Assembly: GCA_907163345.1 (NCBI GenBank)
Contig: CAJQUN010000003.1
Coordinates: 30,457,879-30,521,878, forward strand
Length of the DNA: 64,000 nucleotides
Reading direction: 5' to 3'
DNA from: Haberlea rhodopensis
Taxonomy: Eukaryota > Streptophyta > Magnoliopsida > Lamiales > Gesneriaceae
Both the position numbers and the translations under genes were made by a program. The notes under the pieces were generated by a model. The model was not told where the DNA came from. It ran no database searches and saw nothing but the letters and a program-made list of their open reading frames with translations. Below are positions 32,707-45,400 of the stretch, piece by piece. Each line of letters opens with the position of its first letter. The stretch's first letter is position 1.

Positions 32707-33649
32707 GCTCAGGTTGTCCTCAGCATGTGCATGAGCATGTCTCTTGCCTTTGCCTTTGGTTGGGACTGTCTTCCTTTTACCATCATTGGTTTGACGTTGG
32801 TCGCAGTCCTTGGCCTAATGATCGGGTTTTCCACATACGTAGCAGTCACATGTGAACATCTTGTTCTGAGTATCTCCCTTGGAATCATAAGTGCGCTTGA
32901 GCTTATTCCTACGGGAGCTGTCCCCAATTTCGACCACGTGGACCTTGGAAATAATTTCGCTTGATATCTTCAATTTTTCGGCTGTCTTGCTCGATGTGCA
33001 ACCTCCTGATAATGTCTTCGAGACTCATCATCTTTCGCTTGTGCTTCAGGTAGCTCTTGAAGTCCTTCCAAGATGACGGTAATTTTGCGATCATCATCAC
33101 CACTTGGAGGGCATCATTTTAGCCCCATACCTTCGACAACAAGTTCATGATATATCAACTGCAGCTCTTCGCATTGCTCAACAACGCTCTTACCATCTAC
33201 CATTCGATAGTCATAGAATCATCCGACTACAAATTTCTTTGCCCCTGCATCGTCAACTTTGCACTTCATTTTTAACCCCAAAGATCCTTCGCAGTTTCTT
33301 TGGGGGAATACAAATTTAAAAGTGCAACGTCTAAAGAGTTCAGTATGTAATTGAGACAGAGGTAGTCGACATTCAGCCACAATTCGACTATTACAACAGA
33401 TTGAGGATCCTCTTAGTCCTCCACGGGTTTCTCTTCTTCGAGAAACCTGGTCAAGTTCAAGGTGGCCAGGAATAACATCATCTTCTACTGCCAACGCTTA
33501 AAGTTGGAACCCATGAACTTTTCCAGTTACTCTAATTGAGAGAACAATATTAGGCTTCTCAGAACTGGCATAACGACCTCAGGGCCGCTAGCTTTCACTG
33601 CTGGAACCTCGGTATCCTCAGCAAGTCATGTTGGAATTTGGTCATCCAT
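32707..33649 (-). pseudogene. E3 gag remnant
   Basis: Minus-strand ATG at 33649 opens MDDQIPT and is stopped at once. Later pieces read WKDFKSYLKHKRKMMSLEDI (33103-32909), parallel to the E1 gag segment WKGFKNYLNHKRKEMSLEDL. A zinc knuckle is recognisable near 32860-32810 (CYVCGKPDH, then a stop, then AKDC). It is a disabled Gag of the E1/E2 lineage. Confidence 0.8.
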
Positions 33650-33809
33650 AAGTAAAACAGAGCACAATGATTTCAAAAACTAGTTTTATAAGAATAGAGC
33701 AAAGACCATTTGACAGTGCACAAACAGTGTTTGAGCAACAGTTTATAATTAGCAAAGAAGGATTATTTCAACTGATTCAAATCCGAAAAAATAAAGAACA
33801 AAAATAAAC

Positions 33810-33821
33810 TTTGAGTTTACG
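33810..33821 (-). other. E3 primer-binding region, complementary to its own LTR
   Basis: Read on the minus strand, the LTR ends CCATCA, then AT, then CGTAAACTCAAA (33821-33810). The LTR segment at 34010-33999 reads TTTGAGTTTACG on the same strand, a perfect 12-base complement. The offset of two bases (AT) from the LTR end equals that in E1 and E2, although the sequence differs. Confidence 0.65.
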
Positions 33822-33823
33822 AT

Positions 33824-34614
33824 TGATGGTTCTATGTGAAACTTGACGGATTGAATCAGTTTAAACAATCTTGATGCAATATAAAGTAAATTGAAATACA
33901 CAAACAGTAGACTTACAACAACAATTTATAACTTATAATTGTCTTCACAACAAAAAAATGGAAACAATCCTGGACGAGGCCACAACAAGGCTTGTGCCCG
34001 TAAACTCAAATTTGCTTGCCTATATAAGCTCCTGGACAAGTGAGTTCCAAGGTACAACGCTCAATCATCTCTATTTGGATTGAAGCAGAATTCCGAGCAG
34101 ACTCTTTCGAACACTTGTAGTGCAGCACTCTCAAACCAAATGTATGAATGATGAATGAATTTTTGGATGCTTGAAGAATGGCAGACCTCCCAAAGGTCTA
34201 AGAAATAAAGTGTAATGCTTAGTGGGGTAGTTGATAGGTCTCACAGATTTAAGTATCACACTTATATTAAAATTAACTCATCAATTAATGTGAGGTTACA
34301 TGAGATGAAAAATCAAGAATGTGAATAGGTGAAAAATTAATTTTTCAGAAATCCATGTAGTAAAAAGATAGCGCTGGCTTCGCGGCTGCGATACGAGAGG
34401 CGCGGCAAGCGGACGGGCCGACAATGCGCGACGGGCACCCCTCTTTTCCACTTGACTATACTCTATTGATTAGTTTCTAAATATAAACAAATATCAATTG
34501 TTTTAAAATCTCAATATGAGATTTCTAGCCAATTGCCAATTCAATATTCACATATCAAATGTGTTCTCATTAACTAAAATTTGGGCTTACTTGGGCTTCA
34601 CATTTACTCCAACA
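33824..34614 (-). repeat. E3 5' LTR (791 bp, minus strand)
   Basis: On the minus strand it begins TGTTGGAGTAAATG (from 34614) and ends CCATCA (33824). It is the partner of 17512-18317 and lacks the TATA-bearing stretch that copy retains. Confidence 0.82.
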
Positions 34615-35689
34615 GAAATCGACTGTGAATTTATTTAATTTTTCATTATGCGATATTCTGGAACGAAAATGTATGAATAAATTTATCGTAAATATGCAGT
34701 TGGTCGTTTGCATGATTCATACCACCCAACTTTTCTTTGCTGATTTTTTCACTTTCCGTTGATCTTCAATTACATTCAAGGTCTTCAAAGCCTACTGAAC
34801 CTGGCAGAATGTAAAGTACTTGAATCTTTGAATAGCAAGCATGTAAAATTTTGTTATACCACACTCAGAGTAATCCAAGATCTAAGATGTTGCTATAAAA
34901 TACAAGCAGCTTTTAGGTTGTCTATCAGTATGTATTAAGATTGGAAGATGAGAACTCTTTGGTTTCGAGTTTTGAAAAGGTTACATGATAGGTATATACT
35001 ACATACTGATGTACATATAGAGACACACTCACAGTTGTGAGTGAACATGCAATGAATATGGGATAGGACCAACTAACACAACCTGTGAAGCAAGAGCGTG
35101 TGCAATACCATTCACCGTATTGACAGACTTTATTGCTTCACTTTAATGCAATTTTAAATCCAAATAAGTTATGCATATTCGTCATTTATTATTATTAATA
35201 TTTTTGTAAAAAAGTATATTTTGGTTTTTTTAGTAAGTATACAACTTTTGCTTTCGAAATAGTAAAGATTTTTTTTAAACTACACTTTCAATAATTTACT
35301 ACCAATTCAATAATATCGAAATCCTTGCTGATAAAAATATTAAATACGAGTGAACACAAAACGGTAAATTCTTATATGTACCGGCCTGGACCGTATAAGC
35401 ACAAATACAAAGAAAATGATCAAAACCAATGTTAATCAAACCATGGTAAAACCATTTTTTTATATTGGCCCATACGTGATGCTCAAACCCGATTCATACA
35501 ATAATTTTCCGTGCAAAACATGCTTAAAAATATTATTTTATTACTAAAAGTGTTGAAAGTAAGACTTAATTGGTTTAAATTTGTTGGGTTTTTTTAATAT
35601 GCTAAGTGAGAGATTTAATGATAAGGGGAGCTGAGGATACAAATATTGGAGATTTCTCACAAAACGCCACGAGTGCAAGATTAGTAAAA
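34615..35689. other. AT-rich intergenic region, no gene recognised
   Basis: No ORF with recognisable motifs, and no clear repeat beyond AT-rich runs. Confidence 0.5.
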
Positions 35690-36563
35690 TATAATGATGC
35701 ACAGATACTCCTAAAATTTTCACGGTCTCGTATCCGATACTTTTCGGATATCGATAATCACGTATACTTGCCCGATACGTATCCGATACGCAACGTGCGT
35801 ATCTGAATTAAAAATTAATTTTTTTATTTTGGATACTTGCCTATATACTTCAACATACTTCAGATTCCGACATATCAGATAGGCCATGTGAAGTATTTGA
35901 ATTTAAAAATTATTTTTTACTCTCAGATAGTTATATGAATACGACCAAGTTTCTTCTTCTTATTGTGAGAGAACTTGGAGTACTTATGCATTATTCATTT
36001 AACAAAGAGGAACCAAATAACACTATAACGTGCCGAAGATTTGATTTTCATTCATAGTATGTCTTCTTTCAATGAAATCTCCATAATATATGAATGACGA
36101 CTCCAAAATCTGGGATGTGGCTGAAGATGCTTTTGAGTCGTTAGATGATGTTATCATTCTTGATATTGCGAATCTCTCACTTGATGAACCAGCATTTGAG
36201 TCAATTATATTGCAGATGATGCCAATGAAAAATCAATATATCGAGATAGTGTAGTCAATTAAATGATTAGACAATATTTTTATATAACCTTTTTAATTTA
36301 AGTGGTAATTGATGTTTAAAACTCTGTTATTTGTCGTGGATTTGATGAAGTTTAAACTTTGTTATTTTGATTTTATGTGTTTATTGTTGACTATATATTT
36401 GAAACATGATTTCTTATAAATATTATTGATGTATATATATATATTTAAAAATAAAACAAATTGTCGTATCCAGACGCATCGTATCCTAGAAATTTCTAGA
36501 ATTCGTACAACCATATATGTATCCGCGTATTCATATATCGACGCATCCGTGTTCTTGCATAAT
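35690..36563. mobile_element. Non-autonomous hAT-type element related to 10310-11035
   Basis: The left end reads ATGATGCACAGATACTCC and the right end, reversed, TATGCAAGAACACGGATGC. Compare ATGATTCACGGATACTCC in the 10310-11035 copy. Sub-terminal parts are packed with CGTATCC/GGATACG motifs in both orientations (35730-35800 and 36465-36550). Possible flanks TAGTAAAA and AGGTAAAA match at 6 of 8 bases. There is no transposase; the inner part is AT-rich. The exact ends are uncertain. Confidence 0.5.
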
Positions 36564-37212
36564 AGGTAAAACACCATTACTATTGCTTTATATATAGTTA
36601 ATTTACTTTGAAAGATTCTATTTCATTATTTTGTCCAGGTGAAATTATTATTATATTGGGTATGTTAATGATATTTTTATTATTTTTTTTGTTTTGATCG
36701 AAACAAATACTTTAATAAATTTTGTAAGTTAAAAATATTCCAGCGAGAAATACAAATTAGGCTTTGTTTGGTAGAATGATTAAAAATTAATTTTTCTTAT
36801 TAAATGATTGTAATAGACAATAGTAAATATTCTCTTTTTTATTCATGTCATTCCCTAAATTAAATAAAATGACTTATAATAAATATAAATTTTAAAATGG
36901 CGGCTATAAGATTCATATCAATAATATTTAGTTTTCACTATAAGATTTTAAAGAGATTCATCCATAATTTAATATAAACTTTTTATTTATTTCATCCCTT
37001 CTTTTTTAAGCCCTTAATAACCATACTATAAGAATTTGCCTAAAATCATATCACGCACATCATGCTTCCATATTACAATAAAAATTTAACAAACTAATAT
37101 ATACTGATAAATGTCATTTTTACACTCATTTTCTGAGCATTTCTAGTGATTTTTATAATGGTTCATGGACTTGGTATTTTGGCAAAGAACAGCTCGTTTG
37201 CATCTTTTTATC
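36564..37212. other. AT-rich intergenic region, nothing recognised
   Basis: Mostly A/T runs, with no supported feature. Confidence 0.5.
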
Positions 37213-38691
37213 TCATCTTTGCTTCCATCTGTACTCTGTAGAGAGTTTGATGTACTCGTCTACATAACAAATATCATATGGTTTCATACTATATAGAGCT
37301 TGTCTATATTTTTTCACATTCTCTTGCTCCATTCCTTCGAAGTAACCAACTCCAATGAAACAGATTTTAAAAAGTTTGGACATCTTGTCCACAGTTATCT
37401 TTAGGGACTCTCCGGCTAGAACTTCTTTTTTGGTACCTAGGTCAGTGAGTTCCCAAGCAATTTTGGCTGATCCTTTCAGACTCATATTAATGAGTAATAT
37501 GAATCAGTCTTTGTTTAGATCAAGCGTTCCTGCTGTGATTCTCATTGCTGAAGCTCTTTCATCAATAAGAACTTCTCGATTTTTGAAATCCAAAATATCC
37601 ATGTTGAGCATAAGTCCGTATGGATGTATCGGATCTAACTGAGATTTCCCGTAAGGCGTTTGATGTATGTCTGGCCTCCTGGAACGACTCCTTGTTCCAA
37701 ATGGGGGACCTAAGTTTGCTCCGGTGGTAAAATCTCCATGATAGGGCATGCTTTGATCTCCCTCTGGTGGATTGTATGACCCGAAACTTTCTTGTGATGG
37801 TGGAACCTGAGTGTTTTCTAGATACAATTTCACTCATTCCTCCAACTTGATTTGTTTTGAAGTCTATGTGCTTTCATCTCGCAAACGAATCGGCAAGATC
37901 ACGGAGATCTTCCATGTTGATTCTTTCCATTACTTTGTAGGAATTATTGGATCTCCTTGTAGGACTGCAATCATTTTTCCAGTCTCTGTCAAAGGTCTTT
38001 GGACCTCAACCTCTTTCCGTTTTTGATGTAAGTTTGCATGGTGGTAGCCACCCTCCTTTTCTTCTTCATGGACGACTTGGTCGTGACTCTAACTCCTTGA
38101 CTCGAGTTTGAACATCTCAAAGGTTTTCAAGAATTTCCTCCTGATGTTTAATCATTATCTCCATCTGAATTTGAATATGATGGATCAGTCCGGGGACATG
38201 GTACTATAAGTAACCATAACACTGCACTGTCTTTTGAATCGCTGTGAGATATTGGGAGACTTTACAGCTATCCGGCTCGATTTCTTGAAATGTTGATATT
38301 CGTCTGGTCCGGACCCTGTTGGATCATTAGGGTCTGGCGTCATCATGTTCAGGATGATTGTCTTCCCGAAAGTCGGCTAACTGGAACTGTAGTTTGAGGT
38401 TCACTTGATGAAGCCTCTTAGCCACCCTCTCCACTTTCTTGTAATGGTTTATGTCAGCTAGGCATATACATGTTCCTCGTAATATTTTCCACTTCTGACT
38501 GAAGCGTTGAGCATACGCGGGATGCTTCTGATTCAGTACTTCCAATTTTTGGAAGTACCATCTGTATGAATGACATATCAAACATTCGTTCGGATCCATA
38601 TTCTCTTGAATTGTTTCCTTCATATGTGATATTATTAATATTCAAAATATTATTTTAATATTTTTCCTGAATAAACCAGTGCTCTGATATC
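37213..38691 (-). pseudogene. Decayed polyprotein-like relic, possibly endogenous pararetrovirus
   Basis: On the minus strand a PBS-like TGATATCAGAGCACTGG is at about 38694-38678, followed by protein pieces in shifting frames. These are MDPNECLICHSYRWYFQKLE (38600 region), a helical stretch with EIMIKHQEEILENL (about 38170-38125), IAVLQGDPIIPTK (about 37970), then HPYGLMLNMDILDFKN and, at 37485-37213, a block ending KPYDICYVDEYIKLSTEYRW. The last block resembles capsid-region sequences of plant reverse-transcribing viruses (Caulimoviridae) more than any copia Gag here, but I cannot confirm it. No reverse transcriptase is present. Several stops and shifts make it inactive. Confidence 0.4.
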
Positions 38692-39428
38692 ATTTTAAAG
38701 ATCTGTCTCCAAGGCACTAAATTCAACTCAAATTCAATATATAAGGGTAAAACAAATTCAATATATAAGGGCAAAATTGGCACTTTTTAAAATTTTTCTC
38801 TCGCCAGTGAGTGACTACAAAATAAAACTTGAAAATAGATAGTAATCTGTAAAGAATTTTTTAGAGGGAGTAAATCGAAATTCAAACTTAGGTTTATGGA
38901 TTTCTTTACGGTTGTCTCATAAATAAAATGGGGTACATGGGTGAATAGTAAGGATAAAAACATTTTAATTAATACAAAAAATAAAAAAACCTAAAAAATA
39001 ATGATGATCCTTTTTATACTGGGTTGTTTTCGGTTAATATTTATTTAAAAATAGGTAAGAGATGCAGGCTTAGCAGGGTAACCGAGTCGAGATCAAGAAG
39101 CACCTTACCCAAGTTCAACTTGACAACAACAAAAAAATAATAATAATAATTAAATAAGAAATATAAAATAATAATAATACTCAAGCTAAATAATAGAACA
39201 TTAGCTATAAACAAAACAATCAAAAAAGAACATTAGTTATGACGCCCTTTAACCTGGATAAATTATATCTTAAGACTTTGTTCATAAAACATCAGAAAAT
39301 AAAAAAAAACTAAAAATAGTAGAGAACATTAATTTTAAGGGGGGAAACATATAAAGAAACGGAAAAGGATGCATTCTGTACATGGCAAATAGAGTTGAAT
39401 CAGATGGGTAATGACTTTAGATTGGAGA
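38692..39428. other. AT-rich region downstream of the kinase gene
   Basis: Contains a 24-bp direct repeat ('caaattcaatatataaggg' twice, near 38729-38775) and an AAT-rich run at about 39131-39180. No gene is seen. The kinase 3' untranslated region presumably lies at its right end. Confidence 0.5.
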
Positions 39429-42400
39429 TTAGTCAAGTTTTTTTGTCATATGGCGATGTCCTCGCCGCAGAGCAGAAAAGAAGCCTCCAGATTTCTCCTT
39501 TCGTCCTTCAAAATCGTCCCCCACCTGTCCGTTGCGCACGTAAATATGTTGAGAACACGATAATGCAGTAATGAATGATATATATATTAGATGTTAGCTA
39601 GCTACTGTTACATTAGTTACCAACTAAGCTAACTAAAACTAACTGAACTAACACTAATGAAATAGTAGCTAGCTAACATCTAATATATTGATCTAATAAA
39701 GTGATATCTGTAAATACCTCATTAGATATCTTCTGTAAGATTTCTGTTATTTCAGAAAAGTCGGGTCTCAAAGATGGATCTTGCTGCCAGCATCTCTCAA
39801 GCAGCTCAGCAAGCTTTGGATTAATGTGCTTCGGAATAGTTGGCCGCAGGCCCTTTTGGACCACTCCAACTGCCGCTTGTAAAGGTGTTAAGTACTCGTA
39901 AGGAAGCTGGCAAGCCCAAATAAAAACAGTTAGCCCGAAGCAAGCCAGAACAATACTGATTCAGAGATTTCGAAAAAACAAGGCATTACCTTCCCTGTGA
40001 GTAATTCCCATAGAACTACACCAAAACTGAATACATCAGCCTTGTGGTCGTAAGGTTTGTGTTCTATGACCTTCAAGAGAACAACTACGAGTTGGTAAAT
40101 CCAAGAATACAAAAATATCCAACTAGAATGAGTGCGCGACAATAACAATTGGAAAATTGTAGAGTAGAACCCTAAAAAAGAGCATACTTCAGGAGCCATC
40201 CATCGATATGTCCCTGTTTCAGCAGTCATAACACCTGTTTCTGCTTTCACTCTGGCCACCCCGAAGTCAGCAACCTTAACAACCTAAACAAAAGCTGCTT
40301 TGAGATCTTTACAACTACAGAGCATAAAAGACATCACCAAACTTGATAATCCACACGATGCATGTGAAAGGACAAAAGCTTTTTAACAATTTTAAATTTT
40401 AGAAGAGAAATGCCAAAATAGCTGGAAATGCTAATAGATAAGATGGGATGACAAGGTTACAAACAAATTATTCTCATAATTTTGTTTACTTCCTGCATGC
40501 ATAATATATAGCTCACTGGTTTTTCTTTTCAAGTTAGGGATAAACCAATATAAACAAAAGTTATCATGCATAGACTCATAATATAATTACGCAGATTTCT
40601 TCACAAAGATCCATTATTAACATGAATGAACCTGTGAGGTGAAAATTCAGAATTGTACAAAGAAAATCATGATCATAAGGTTGATATTGTCAAGATCATT
40701 GAACGCATTCGAAGCACTTAGCACTTACTTCGTTTTCATCCATCAACAGATTTGCAGCCTTCAGATCTCTGTGAATGATATTGTTCTGATGCAAATAGTT
40801 CATCCCCTTCGATATATCAATTGCTACTTTGAGTAAAGATGGAAGCTTAAAAGTACCACTTTGCTTGTGTAAATAATCATAAACACTCCCTCCTGACATG
40901 AATTCTGCAATTAAAGAAGCAAGTACAAAACAATAAATTTTTTAGAAAAGATTCCGTGTTGTAAGATAAAAGGCGTATCCAAAATTAACAAAAGACATGG
41001 TCACGATGTTGACACATACCTGTCACAATGCACAAGTTTGGAGGTTTAGTGCATGCCCCTATGAACTGCACAACATTTTTGTGGCGAACTTTTCTGAAGA
41101 AATACATACAGATAAATCAAAAAGAAAAGGAAAAGATAGAAGGAAAATGACCAAGAAAGTAATGACTTCAATCCAGAATAACTCAAGCATAATGAGTCAA
41201 TAACTTCAGCAAATGAGTCAATATCAAAGTCTAACAGGAAATATCATTGAAAACTGACAAAACCTAACACAGAAAAATCAAAGCACATGTAGAAGTTCAT
41301 ATCGCGGACATGTTTGCACGTTGAGCACCCACCAGACAGCTACCAGAAAAGATAGTTGTCCTAGTAATAACTAAAAATTTATGCATTCACAGGCCGTAAA
41401 ATCAAGAACAAAACAATTAATATTAGGCTAAGTTTGGATTCATTTGCAGTGTTTTCAGCAATGTGTCTACTGAAAATGTGTGTTTGGAGAATATTATGTA
41501 TGCTTGAGTTTGTTTTTATTTTATGGGATATTTCAAAATTTGAAAATATAATCCAATGAATGATAAGATAGTACTATAATTATTTTTGGGAATGGTACAA
41601 AGTTGAATTGAAATAATGATTGTATAGACAAATGTCAAATATGATGAAAATGTTTCAGAAAATGAGGTGAAAGTGTGATATTTTTATTACCAGAAATAAA
41701 AAAAAACTGTTTTTGAAAGTGAAACCAAACATAGCTTCAAGATTTCGGCCACTTGACCATGAACAGTCTGACTAATACAGGTGGTTAAAAGATGAATCAA
41801 GAAATATATCGCAGATTCACAAACCACCTCATTATATATACTTCTTGTGCAAACTCCTTCTGCAATTCTGTATTCAATCGCTCTGCCTTGAGAATTTTGA
41901 TTGCTACTTCCTGACTGCAGTAAGTACCTTTGTATCTGAAACAAATTTTTCAAAAGAATGAGAGCTTACCTGCAAGCATAAGCTTTAAAAGAAGTATATC
42001 TTATACTTACAGATGATCATATGAGCCTGATGCTAATTTGGATTCAAATTTCAAAAACTGGGGATCAATCTCCCAGACATCGGTGCCATCGGTGGGTATT
42101 TTCAAATGATCAGATTCACATTTGATCTCCATTTTCTCACATACACCGAGAGGAGGTAAAGACTGTGGATTAAGCCAAGAAGTTTTCTGCAAGAAATACA
42201 GCTGCATTCAATCCCTATATTTAGTAGCACATATAAGGGAACAGCACATGAAAATCATTTAGGAATACAAATTAAATACTATGAACAGAAGCCAAGGTCA
42301 ATTCATCCAAATAACAGTTGCAGTAGTTTTTGTCAAGGCAATCTCCTAGTTATGGAAATTACCCTAATTCTAGATATGCAAATTTGTACATTTATTGTAA

Positions 42401-45400
42401 TTCCTTAATCCTAGCTTACCATACAATCCACTGTACACATTACATATACGGCTATAGAGTCAGTGAATAGAATAAGAAATATTTTAACAGAAATCTTTTA
42501 TCTTATATGGTATCAGAGCACTTCCTTCTCCAATGAGAATCTGCTCATCTTCGATCCTAAATGGCCTCCATTGCTGATTCTGCCAACTCCTCTGCCACAA
42601 ACAACCCACCACCACACACAACCATGGACTCGACAATCCTTCAATCCACCAACAGCCTTCTTTCCGCCATTTTTGGTTCTTTGACACCGGAGATCTTACC
42701 ACTTGTCTCATCGGCATCTACATGCGCTGAGGCTTGGCAAATTCTCACTCGGCTTTTCGCCAATCGATCTCGCACTCGGGTCATGCACCTTAAAGATGAC
42801 CTCTCGTGCGCCACCCTTGGCTCTCAAACTGTTGGTGGATTTCTCCAGACTATAAAATCCAAAGCTGGCGAGTTATCGATAATTGACAAACCTATTTCAA
42901 ATGATGATATGACATTGCATATCCTCAATGGACTCGGTCATCAATACCGAGAAATCGCGGCACCCATACGCGCGTGAAATCTCTTCGATTTGAAGAACTA
43001 CACGACTTGCTTGTGGCTCACGAAGCATATCTTAAACGCCTTGATGCTAACCTCAACTTTGGTGGCCACCGCTAATGCTGCAAAGTCCAGCCACCTTCCC
43101 GCCTCTCGATCGCACCAACATTCACGAGCACCACCCAAACAGATTCGTAGTCGTGGTCGTGGGCGTGGTCGCAATAATTTCCGTGCTTATGGCCGCCCCA
43201 GCAACCAGCCGCCGCAGTCACCATACGGCCACCACCAGCCGTCGTATACCAACGGACATTTTCAACAGCCGTACGTGGCACCTGCTGCCTCTCCCGTGAT
43301 CTGCCAGATTTGCAACACCCCGGGGCACTCTGCGCTTCATTGTCGCCAATTCCAGGCTTCGGCTCATTTGGCACAAACACCACCCTCGGCCCCTCACTAT
43401 AACTCGCAATGGCTGGTCGATTCGGGAGCATCACACAATATAACAAATGATCTTGGGAATCTCCAGATTCACTCGGAATATGACGGCACTGAGGAGGTTA
43501 AAATTGCAGATGGTATAGGTTTGCCTATCACTCATTCATTTCTATTTTATCCCTATCCGACCGTGATTTTCGACTATCTAATGTTTTATGTGTTCCCACT
43601 GCACGCCGCAACTTATTATCTGTTCATCAATTTACTGCGGACAACAATGAGCTTATTGAGTTTCATCCGTCTTATTTTCTTGTGAAGGATCGCTCCCGTG
43701 GAGCGACGGTGGCTCACGGCTCACACCAAATGCGCGGTTTCTGTTGGAGCCGAATGCCAATTTCAGAAAATAAGTTGAGAATCCAGCAGACTTGAGAAGC
43801 AACTGCAGCTAAAGAGCGATACTCGGCTTCAGTGGATAAGCGAGAAACACCTTTTTGCTTTTGGGAGCGCCAAGAGATGGGATTGGGGCCAAGAAATACA
43901 AGATATGCAATGGTGGACTTGTCGTCAGAAGGGTCATATGACTTCAGGTATCTAGATGATCAGCTAGCAGACCTTCTTACAAAGCCACTACACCGTACTC
44001 GCTTCACACTTTTACAGTCCAAAATCTCTGTTGCTGATGGAACGTCGCATGTCAAGGCAATCTCCTAGTTATGGAAATTACCCTAATTCTAGATATGCAA
44101 ATTTGTACAGATTATTGTAATTCCTTAATCCTAGCTTACCATACAAATCCACTGTACACATTACATATACGGCTATATAGTCAGTGAATAGAATAAGAAA
44201 TATTTTAACAGAAATCCTTTACCTTATAGTTTTACGCTCTCATAGAGATCTAACCATGAACAGAAAAGCAAGTATAAGAGAAAGTTACCTCGAACTTTAA
44301 AGCTTGTTTTTCAAGCGCAGTTTGGAGTTGCTCAACCTCCTGAAAAGCGAAAACGTTGAAGGGTCAATCACAATTCTACCATTTAATGAATAGAAGGCCT
44401 GCAGAGGACCATTTTGTTTCTAGAACCTATAAAAGTGTTTGGCTAACAGCATTACAAGCGTGCTTCAGACCTTCCATAAAGTTTATCAATTAGCAAAAAT
44501 TAGAGACACTCAAACCTACTATATTTTTTTAAAGGAGAAACTACATATGTGCAGACATCTAAGAATATTATTCAATAAGCATCAATCGAAAATATAAATA
44601 AACCAAATTCCAAACCAAAAAGATAACCAACACTCTCACTCACTAGTTCTTCACAACATAGTTATTAAAGGCGCTACGCGCCAAAAAACGATGAACCGTG
44701 ACCTGGCTCAAAGCGTTAGGCGCCAGGCGAAGCTTAGCCTAATAGACGTTACGCGTCGAGGAAAAATAAAATTAAATATTTAGATATGAATATTTTTTCC
44801 CAAAATAGCCAAATTATATAGCTAAGAAGCTGCTCATGTTGTAATATTTGTTCATTAAATATTTGCTACACAAGAGAAATTTTTGATAAAAATGAATCTC
44901 ACTCAATATTAAACAATTATATATAAAAAAAAGAAAAAATAAATTAAATATGCTTGATTGAATTAGGGTTCAATTTATTCTTAAAATACTCTTACTCAAT
45001 TCTCAAAATATAATTTGTTTTACATTAATTCTTATCATTTATTAATGCCTATACATTTGATATAATTAATAATGAATATGACGTGTTAAAACTATAATAT
45101 ATAAATATAGGGCTTATGCTTATTTAAAATTGTGCTTTGATCTTATTGAAAATAGGATTTGAGCTTATTATTTTTTAAGTAATTTAAGTTCAATCACATT
45201 AACAATCTTCCTTTCTATCAAGCCATCGCCCACGGCTTAAGCCCCATACACCTAGGCGCTGAATAAGCGCGGCCTGATATATGTGTGGGGCCTCTCACAC
45301 ACCAGAGGCGACACACTCTGGCCTGGCTTGTCTTCTCGCCTAGGCGAGCCAGACGAGGGCTTTTTATAACCATGCTTCACAACTAATTGCTTCAAAACGT

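Larger units (their letters stand above)
17512..34614 (-). mobile_element. E3: minus-strand Ty1/copia element split by E4
   Basis: LTRs are at 17512-18317 and 33824-34614. Read on the minus strand the order is gag (33649 downward), protease, integrase, reverse transcriptase up to 30637, then (after E4) the rest of reverse transcriptase and RNase H to 18956. All parts carry stops or shifts. Protein similarity (gag, RT, the VKSKE RNase H end) and LTR ends (TGTTGG...CA) place it in the lineage of E1 and E2, but it keeps protease and integrase. Flanks GATAC and GAAAT do not form a clear target duplication. Confidence 0.88.
42331..44228 (+). mobile_element. E7: deleted copia element in kinase intron 6, antisense to the gene
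   Basis: Target duplication GTTTT is at 42326-42330 and 44229-44233. Short LTRs lie at 42331-42507 and 44050-44228, and an initiator-Met-type primer site TGGTATCAGAGC at 42508-42519. Inside are gag, a CCHC-like finger and protease DSGASHNI. Most of pol is then missing, and the RNase H remnant is partly inverted. The host intron keeps its splice sites, and the kinase exons on either side join in phase. Confidence 0.9.

Noticed and set aside
33104..33319. 71-codon plus-strand ORF
   Set aside because: It is opposite the E3 gag remnant and has no independent support.
42508..42519. tRNA gene candidate at TGGTATCAGAGC (also 21102 and 51231)
   Set aside because: Only the primer-binding complement is present, directly after LTRs; there is no cloverleaf.
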